Source of the DNA: Phoronis ovalis
Lineage: Eukaryota > Phoronida > Phoronidae
Assembly: GCA_028565635.1 (NCBI GenBank)
Contig: JAOXYB010031687.1
Location: 1 to 14,557 of the forward strand
Direction of reading: 5' to 3'
DNA length: 14,557 nucleotides
How positions within the stretch are numbered: the stretch's first letter is position 1; each line of letters begins with the position of its first letter. This document shows, one piece after another, positions 8,305 to 14,557 of the stretch. The notes under the pieces were generated by a model. It did not search any database, was not told where the DNA came from, and was given only the letters and a program-made list of their open reading frames with translations. The translations under genes and the position numbers were made by a program.

Positions 8305-8325
8305 TTCATCAAATTTAATTATTAG
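8305..8325 (+). CDS. Candidate small gene, terminal coding piece
   Basis: This follows a strong acceptor (TTTTCTGTTTCTCCAG). In phase 0 after exon 2 it encodes FIKFNY and then TAG, giving a 70-residue protein in total. The exon may run on to a good donor at 8371/8372 (ATTG|GTAAGTAA), which would place that intron in the 3' UTR or mark a non-coding exon. All three frames stop early, so coding use is uncertain. Confidence 0.28.
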   Translation, partial: FIKFNY

Positions 8326-8371
8326 ACCACCATAGACGCAATGTATGTAAAGTTAAATCAGTGAAACATTG

Positions 8372-10238
8372 GTAAGTAACTAGGATGTACACTGGTGCGA
8401 GTAAATTCTAAGAAGTACCATATACAATTTGAAAAATCTAGAATACATAGCGACCTGTAAAAAAGCTAGTATTTCGGGTTTAGATATGATTTTCTGAAGA
8501 CAATTTTTTTAACGGAAAAGTTATTTTTGTAAGATCGTGGTTATAATTATTGCTTAACGACCAGTTAGACTTGTCTACGCCGATCAACTGCAATCTGTTT
8601 ATTATTTATACTAGTATCTTTTAGAAATGCTGTGATGGTATGATGTCATGAAACTCGATTTTATATTGTAATAGGGATAGAACCCAACTTTGCATTTGAA
8701 AAGTAATTAAGCGTACTGTAAAATAAATAAAACACAAACATATTTGCAACATTAATCAATTAATTATATTAAAATTCAATGCAACCAATTCTATCAGTTT
8801 ATTGATAATAAACTTAGCGATGTAATACTTATTTCAGTAATTATAAGCAGCGAAACCTAGCTCAGCTGTACAAAAACATGAGTGGGATTGCGTTTTTTTT
8901 ATTGGCTATTACAAACTATAGACATGCATACAGAAATGTTATCGAATAAATTGATTCACAAGCAAATATGATTTATTAAGGAAAAAGAATTACGAGAGAG
9001 TGTTATGTTTGATTTTCGTATTATTTTATTTAATGACCCGACCATATGATATCTAGTAATGTACCCAGAACAATAGACATTGACGTAAATGAAGATGTTA
9101 AACCAATATAGAGCATGTTATCTTATTTTTATGACTTTAAGTGCCTGTTCTGTACCAGAAAAACAAATACATCAATTGATTACCACTGAATGTACTGTCC
9201 CTTCGATTACCTGTTTTTACAACTATATAAAAATGTTGTCATTGAAGATTTTAGATAATCTAAACAAGCATATACCAGTATTATGATAAATACTTTCTTA
9301 TCGTAAATCCAAGGCGTTTCAATTATAGTTTCTTTTTTAAACATTTGTTTACATATTATAACCTGTTTATAATTTATTAGTTTGTTTAACAACGCTATGT
9401 AACCAATTTTCTATGTGCCCAATGTTTACACAATAAATCATTGTTATGCCTTTAGGGCTATGGTCTCTAAACATAATTTAAAAAATTAGTCAGAAATAAT
9501 TTTAATTAAAAATGAAGTTAATATTAATTTTATTAGCATCGCCACTTAGAGCATATAACTTATAGAAATCCTTTTTTTTTAAATAAAAGTTACAGTGTTT
9601 AGTTATTGTATTATTAAAAAAATAAGAGTGAACATATTTTAAGAAAAAAGTCGCTCGTTTGTAATGTATAAAGTCATAATCTGGTCATAGGACTTTACAC
9701 AGTGGCTTTGTTTGTGTTACGGTTGCTATGTAGTAAGGTGGTGTTATTACTTTTCTGCTTATTTACACATTCTCTGTGCCTGAATTATATTATAGAAAGC
9801 GATGACAACTATTCAAATGCAGTATAAAGAATTTGTATAATAGATTACTGTACAATTCAGCAGTAATTTATATTGGAGATTAATTTAAATAAAAGGTCTT
9901 TCCTTATGGTCATATATACTTGAAATGTGTCTCGTGTACGTTTCTTATATATCTTTAGTTCTAAAAAAACAGTCGTATTCCCATAGTAGGAATAGCTTTA
10001 CTACTATATTTATAAAGAAGATTAATTTTTAATATCGTATATATTGGACTTAGAGTATAGCAATAAAGATAACTTAGAACTTTATCGTCTGCAATAGGGA
10101 TATAACTTAGAACTTATCATAGTATAACGGCTAGAATTTGTCATAGTGTGAACGATTGGATAATCATCATGTTGATAACGTTATATGACAGATATCACGG
10201 CTCATCGCTACTTAATTAGCCAAATTCTGATGTTTGAT
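8372..10238. other. AT-rich intergenic spacer
   Basis: No gene is supported. It holds a short frame at 9089-9286 with a signal-peptide-like start (see findings), a tandem duplication at 10060-10115 and several long A/T runs. An AATAAATAAA near 8722 could serve the candidate gene upstream. Confidence 0.6.
10060..10115 (+). repeat. Two-copy tandem duplication, about 31-33 bp
   Basis: ATAACTTAGAACTT occurs at 10069-10082 and 10102-10115. Each copy is preceded by GCAATARRG (10060 and 10091) and followed within a base or two by ATC. A fainter third copy (CTAGAATTTGTCATAGTG) may follow near 10131. It lies about 180 bp before the two-exon gene. Confidence 0.65.
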
Positions 10239-10244
10239 TATAAA
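10239..10244 (+). promoter_or_regulatory. Candidate TATA box for the two-exon gene
   Basis: TATAAA lies 51 bp before the ATG at 10295. If used, it would give a 5' UTR of about 20-25 nt. In sequence this AT-rich such a hexamer is common, so support is weak. Confidence 0.25.
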
Positions 10245-10294
10245 CGCTGTGACAACACTCTTCAAGTAGGAAAGGTCTAAAGTCTATAGTAACA

Positions 10295-11133
10295 ATGAGG
10301 CGGGTTAAAAGTGCCTTTGCTGATTCGTATACGTTATATTTGCAGCCATCAGCGGGGACATCACATCCACTGAATCGTTATACAATGAATGTGAGTAGAG
10401 CCGACTCATTAAATACGGCAAATTCGCAGAGAGACCATAAAACTCAAGTTAACGAAGGGATAGGAAAAGCAGAAATCGTCAGTGGATCTTTGGCTCGTTA
10501 TGGAAAACGCTTATTTGATGATGCTGTGTACAGAGTAAAGCACGGAGAGGCTGATGGATTGTTAAGTCGGAGACGGGCAGAATCGTGGCACAATGGACCA
10601 TTTAAAAATACGGGACCGACTAAAATTGGTAGTCCAATATATAACAAAAGGGTTAGACTAATGAACTCAATACGAACAAGACCGCATACGTCAGTAGAAA
10701 GATATAATCACGAGAAGTCTAAGAAACTACCAGAGATAGAGCAAACAATCAGGAAATACAATGATGAATTACGGGTGATGTGTCCAACACAGTGGAGCAC
10801 GTCTGCCAATGAAACACACCAGACAACAACATTAGTAAAACTTGCTGTTGATGACAAATCAGGTAACATTACGTCGTCGACAATAAATAAAGGATCACTA
10901 AGTGACGGGACATGCAGCAAACGTAGCGATATAGAAAGTGTAGATGGCATGACCATTGAACTGCATAATGAACTGCCAACTGCTTTTATTACCACTCTTG
11001 ACAGCCCGGTACCAGGAGCTGAGGTACAAGAGATTATACCGGCTGTAAGCATCAGTAGCAGTCTATACGTATCGTTGATAGATGATACTAGGCCGCATAC
11101 AGCACCAGAAAACAACAGGCCTCGCAGCGCAAG
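10295..11133 (+). CDS. Unrecognised protein, exon 1 (residues 1-280 of 428)
   Basis: This is the first coding exon of a two-exon gene. The ATG (context AACAATGA) is preceded by an in-frame TGA at 10250, so the start is well placed unless a 5' exon is spliced on. The exon ends GCAAG|GTAAAT, leaving a split codon AG+A (Arg280). Read through the donor, the frame stops at once (TAA at 11135), as expected of a true exon edge. The encoded part is basic and polar, with no signal peptide or membrane helix. Visible features are a basic N-terminus (MRRVKSAF), a charged helical-looking block at about 64-100 (SLARYGKRLFDDAVYRVKHG), a charged segment at about 135-165, and two matching motifs, RPHTS (129-133) and RPHTA (266-270). 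Residues 170-255 are Ser/Thr-rich and probably disordered. I do not recognise the family. RPxT(S/A)-type motifs occur in various cytoskeletal and ciliary proteins, but that is only a hint. Confidence 0.82.
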
Positions 11134-11892
11134 GTAAATTGATTACATTTCTAATCATTACATGATTATTCACAATTCACAAAATATGCACATACTTTAT
11201 TTATGCTCTATTTACAACAGTTACCCATAGATTTCCACCTGATTATAAATATCAAAGACTAACAAACATGACGAATTTTAAATTCCATAAGGTATCAAAA
11301 TAACTATAATTATCTATCATAATTCTTGTAAAATAATGTTATTGCTTTATTGCATAATAAGTTCCTTTAGTTTTGTGATCTGCGTTCATAATAAAATAAT
11401 AATCGATGAAACATTTGTCGGTCGTGTTATGTTATTGATCTCATGATTCACTTATTGGTTAACAACCTACCTTATTTATTAAATGGTAATAGTTTTACCA
11501 TCAATGAATATAACGACGAGTTAGAATTGAATTGTGGGAAATTGATTTTATTTTATGAAAATGCTTTCGCATATTGCAAGTATTTTTTTTACGAAATACA
11601 GTTTCATACCAAATTTGAAAATATTTTGAATGTATCACAGTATATCACAGTACGTACTGTATGTTTTTCAATATTACATACGAGTCCGTTCTAGATGCAG
11701 CCCATGGCCAGGGCTCAGAAATTATTTTTTATCATGTCCCTCTTGTTCGGATACATGTACTATTTTACAAAGATAACGGTTCCTACATAATATAATTTAG
11801 AATTTTGATTCGGCGTTAGGATGGTACTGAATAGCGGCTCATTTAATATCTCATAAGTACTTTCTAATTCTTTGATTTTTCTTTCTTAACAG
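11134..11892 (+). other. Intron of the unrecognised two-exon gene
   Basis: A 759-bp GT-AG intron of phase 2. The donor is AAG|GTAAAT. The acceptor follows a long pyrimidine tract ending TTTCTTTCTTAACAG. The interior is AT-rich, with stops in most frames. The longest open stretch, 11443-11694, has no coding character. I see no nested gene or repeat in it. Confidence 0.82.
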
Positions 11893-12340
11893 AAAAGGCG
11901 AGACTGTAGCCCGAATCAGCAGTGCTAGAATAGGCTCTTCACGCAGTCGAAGTAGAAAATTAAGATGTTGGGTGGATGACGTCACAGTATCGTCTGTTAT
12001 CGAAGAGCCAATGCCTGAGAGTGAAACAGTAGTTAATTTTACCATGCCAAATGACATAGCAACGGGTGTAGCAAATATTGTGTTAAATAAAAATGACGCA
12101 ACTGTTACAAAAACTATTTTAAAAGGAGATGAAAATAATAACCTTGGAGAAGAAAAAGGCGATAACCCAGATGCTACTGTAAAGACAGTAATTAGCTTAA
12201 AAGATATACAGGATAATGACTTAACATTGCCGGATTTCATTTGTCCAAGCTCAGAAGGGAAGTCAAAGAAAGCGGCAATAAAGCAATGGCTACTTCATAC
12301 TAGTTTCACAATGGCCGATAAGTCGATACCTCTTGTTTAA
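11893..12340 (+). CDS. Unrecognised protein, exon 2 (residues 280-428, C-terminus)
   Basis: The exon supplies the last base of the split Arg280 codon and then 148 residues to TAA at 12338-12340. Frame is continuous across the junction: RPRSA-R-KGETVARISS. It opens with a basic Arg/Ser run (SSRSRSRKLR, about 295-304), then WVDDVTVSS, then an acidic, Asn-rich stretch (about 314-395). It ends with a compact hydrophobic/basic tail, KKAAIKQWLLHTSF then MADKSIPLV (about 405-428), which looks helical and could be a docking segment. This frame stays open upstream of its first ATG back to the acceptor, so the exon is not an independent gene. No enzyme motif, zinc ligand pattern or membrane segment is visible. 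Function unknown. Confidence 0.8.
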
Positions 12341-12603
12341 AAGACATTGTTTTCGAACGTATGACAGTTCAGATCGATTGTACAAAAGATAATTCAGTTG
12401 CCGTTTATACGACTAGTAAAATAGCTGATCTTAAGGAATTTCTCACTTGGCTTTGACAACAGTTTCTTCATTTTTTTGGGTAAAACAAACCTTTGAAACA
12501 AGAGAGACAAGTGTCGTACTTTCTCATTGTAAAAGTAAGACTCAGGTTAATTTGAGCTAAATTTATATTATATTAACAATTTATCTGAGTTGACGTATCA
12601 TCA

Positions 12604-12609
12604 AATAAA
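12604..12609 (+). terminator. Poly(A) signal of the two-exon gene
   Basis: AATAAA lies 264 nt after the stop at 12340. A run of 13 A (12624-12636) begins 15 nt further on, at the usual cleavage distance. It gives a plausible 3' UTR of about 280 nt. No earlier canonical hexamer is present after the stop codon. Confidence 0.55.
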
Positions 12610-12636
12610 CATTCAATTTCTATAAAAAAAAAAAAA

Positions 12637-14210
12637 TCTACACTGCTGGGTACATTGTGTCGTTTTTAAAAATGTATTACTTTTTTAAACAGAATCCTTG
12701 CGTATTCTGCTACCTACATGCAGACATAACGTAGTATAATCCTTGGGTAATTATTTATTCACTACAAACATTAAAATATTTACTTCGTTTGTGTACCTTT
12801 TTGTTTGAACATGGCATAATTGTACGCATGAAGGCACAAGTCTGATCAATCAACATACCAAACAATTATTTTAATTACGATGCTGTAGCTTCATTGATTT
12901 TGAAACTGAGCTTCTTTGTAAGTAATGTATGTAAAAAGTAAAAGTAAACAAAAATATAAATATTTGGTTTTTTAGTAATTTAAATTGAAATGCCATAACT
13001 CTGAATTAATTTTTTTTAAATATTGTTGTCTTTTATTACTTTTTATTTTTATTAGCTGATTAATAAAGAAATATTTCTTCACTGCTGTTGATTTTATTAC
13101 TGTAAGTGCTGTTTGATTGAGGCAATAGTTATCACAAATTTTCTTAAATAAGCCAGCCGATGATATTGCCACAAAACAAGCATGTCAGAAGATCTACAAC
13201 AGATTAGTTAATCTCATAAGTACATGTTACTGGTAATTTAGTGTATTTGTAATAGATTAATTCTTTTTTTTTGTGATAACAAGTAACATATTAAAATGTA
13301 TTACTTTTTTCAATTCTTTCAAAATTGTCCAGTTACTTTAATTTTCCTTTATAAAGAAAGCAGCTTATCGATGGTCGTGAAGTACTTTCTAAATATACAT
13401 TTCCGAATCCCGTCTTTGCTATATCATCAACAAATTGTGTGCTAAATCTGCGCCATCTGGTAGCAAAATGTTTAAAAAGAAAATGAAATATATATTCAAT
13501 TTATTAGTGTAATCAGAATACTCCGTCCACAACATGAACACTGGGTTTACCGTTAACACACTGAAAAACACTTCGTGCTTGCAAACTACAAGGTAGAGCA
13601 ATTATGCCTACAGAACTACAAACCACTGATGTATTGATAATGTATTAAAATTAAACAAATACTGCTTCCTGCTGCTAGTTCCCGCGCCTCTTTTGTTCTT
13701 ACATTAACAATTATCTTTAGGAGGTACAAGTTGTGGCCACTAGTTGAACTTTGGGTGCAGCTGCAAGGCATTGTAAGCTTTGACTTCATTATGTTAGAGC
13801 ACCCCTGGTGATTTATACTGCATAGTAGACAATGTCACGTACTGTAAGGCCGAACCTGTCCCACACTAAGACCTTCTCAGTCAGTGGCGGTTCCTAACGT
13901 TTAAACCAGAGACTAATTCCGAGTCATAATTCTGCACATTGTCTGTATGAGAACCATACCTGCGAGAAAGGAGAATAGCCAGGTCCATTTCTAGTTCATT
14001 ATAAGATTACACCTTGTGAAACGAAGAAATTTTAACACGTTTATTTTTAAATTCGGTGGTTCTCCGTAGGTGACACACGTTGTTGACGTGAAGTGATGGA
14101 GGTTCTAATTTGTCCGGGTTAGTGCGGCATGTACTTTGTTTGCATAACAAATTAAGGAACAATTCGTAAACGGCCCATTTTTGAAATGTGCATGTCAGAC
14201 CATATCAGCG
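12637..14210. other. Intergenic spacer right of the two-exon gene
   Basis: No supported gene on either strand. An 18-bp direct repeat, AAAATGTATTACTTTTTT, occurs at 12669-12686 and 13293-13310. From about 13670 the base composition becomes less AT-rich, which may mark the edge of an unclassified repeat; no termini were identified. Confidence 0.55.
13449..13464 (-). promoter_or_regulatory. CTCF-like motif
   Basis: The minus strand reads GCTACCAGATGGCGCA. It agrees with the CTCF core consensus CCASYAGRKGGCR at 12 of 13 positions. CTCF is a bilaterian insulator protein, so relevance depends on the host phylum. It lies in the spacer after the two-exon gene. Sequence match only. Confidence 0.3.
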
Positions 14211-14310
14211 AGCCTTCAGCCGGACTAGAGAACTGTCGGACCACCAATCGAAGCCTTCGGACCAGATCGGGAACTTTCGGACGAGTGAGATTACGGACCC
14301 GAGACCCGAG
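14211..14310 (+). repeat. Degenerate GC-richer tandem repeat
   Basis: Two diverged units begin GCCTTC at 14212 and 14253. Both carry GGACYAGA ... GAACTNTCGGACSA with small indels, and a shorter third piece (ACGGACCCGAGACCCGAG) follows. The composition is unlike the flanking AT-rich DNA. Confidence 0.5.
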
Positions 14311-14474
14311 TAATTTTAATTTATTTAAGCTGTTTATCTTGAAAAGTATATTAGATCAATAGAGGTACCGTTGCAAGTCAATTTCGATTTTAACTTTGGA
14401 TGACTTACAATAAAACCGACTGGCAGACATGTTTCATCTGGAAAAGCTGCGAATACCCATATCTTGAAACTGTG

Positions 14475-14557
14475 ATAATTACCCGGGGGGATACTCAAGG
14501 TTTTTTGACTACGGGGATGTGCCGCGGAACCCAATCCAAAATTTTAGCTTGTGGTAG
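14475..14557. repeat. Fragment of a probable dispersed repeat, cut by the window edge
   Basis: The segment has a G-run (ACCCGGGGGGATACTC) followed by GGTTTTTTGACT and CGGGGATGTGCCGCGG. This resembles a high-copy element I associate with several marine invertebrate genomes. The minus-strand frame over it (14334-14534) is best read as a by-product of the repeat. The left boundary is uncertain. Confidence 0.4.

Noticed and set aside
10708-11115. 135-codon minus-strand frame
   Set aside because: It is antisense to exon 1 of the two-exon gene, which has clear splice and frame support.
11443-11694. 83-codon frame inside the intron
   Set aside because: AT-driven composition, no motif, within a well-supported intron.
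11851-12240. 129-codon minus-strand frame
   Set aside because: Antisense shadow of exon 2.
11972-12340. Independent 122-residue gene
   Set aside because: It would begin at a GTG, which is not a usual eukaryotic start. The frame runs back to a strong acceptor and joins exon 1 in phase.
13419-13601. 60-codon minus-strand frame
   Set aside because: Hydrophobic AT-driven residues with no start context or neighbour support. The CTCF-like site is the only notable part.
14334-14534. 66-codon minus-strand frame
   Set aside because: It covers a probable dispersed repeat and has no recognisable domain.

Overview
The window looks like nuclear DNA from an AT-rich invertebrate animal. It has spliced genes with GT-AG introns, long low-complexity AT-rich spacers and no operon structure. 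The one gene I recognise belongs to an animal/eukaryote lipase family. I cannot name the phylum. The far right end resembles a dispersed repeat that I associate with marine invertebrate genomes; this rests on memory, not on a search.

Layout. (1) Positions 1-1.1 kb hold a 15-base C run, a four-copy 22-bp tandem repeat whose unit carries a TATAAATAG core, and a diverged duplicated block ending in an ATGTYCGRGAGA motif. One copy of that motif opens a possible two-exon coding start. (2) Positions 1.9-3.65 kb contain plus-strand candidate exons, including a cysteine cluster of CX2CX4CX2C form and a possible terminal exon. All are weakly supported. (3) Positions 4200-7808 on the minus strand hold the dominant gene, an uninterrupted 1202-residue neuropathy-target-esterase-like phospholipase (PNPLA6/7 family). 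It has three cyclic-nucleotide-binding-like domains and an intact patatin domain, but no N-terminal membrane anchor. (4) A 176-bp divergent spacer with two CRE-like sites separates that gene from a possible small plus-strand gene at 7985-8325 with very short introns. (5) Positions 8.37-10.29 kb are AT-rich spacer with a short tandem duplication. (6) Positions 10295-12340 on the plus strand are a convincing two-exon gene for a 428-residue protein that I do not recognise. Its intron is 759 bp, its splice sites are strong and phase-matched, and a poly(A) signal follows. (7) Positions 12.35-14.56 kb are spacer with a CTCF-like site, a small GC-richer degenerate repeat and the dispersed-repeat fragment at the right edge.

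The two solid genes are 2.5 kb apart on opposite strands, and nothing shows that they act together. The lipase is expected to hydrolyse lysophospholipids or phosphatidylcholine at the ER face. The other protein has a basic Arg/Ser-rich segment and twin RPHT(S/A) motifs, but no function can be assigned. I see no mobile-element coding region, CRISPR array, tRNA or rRNA.
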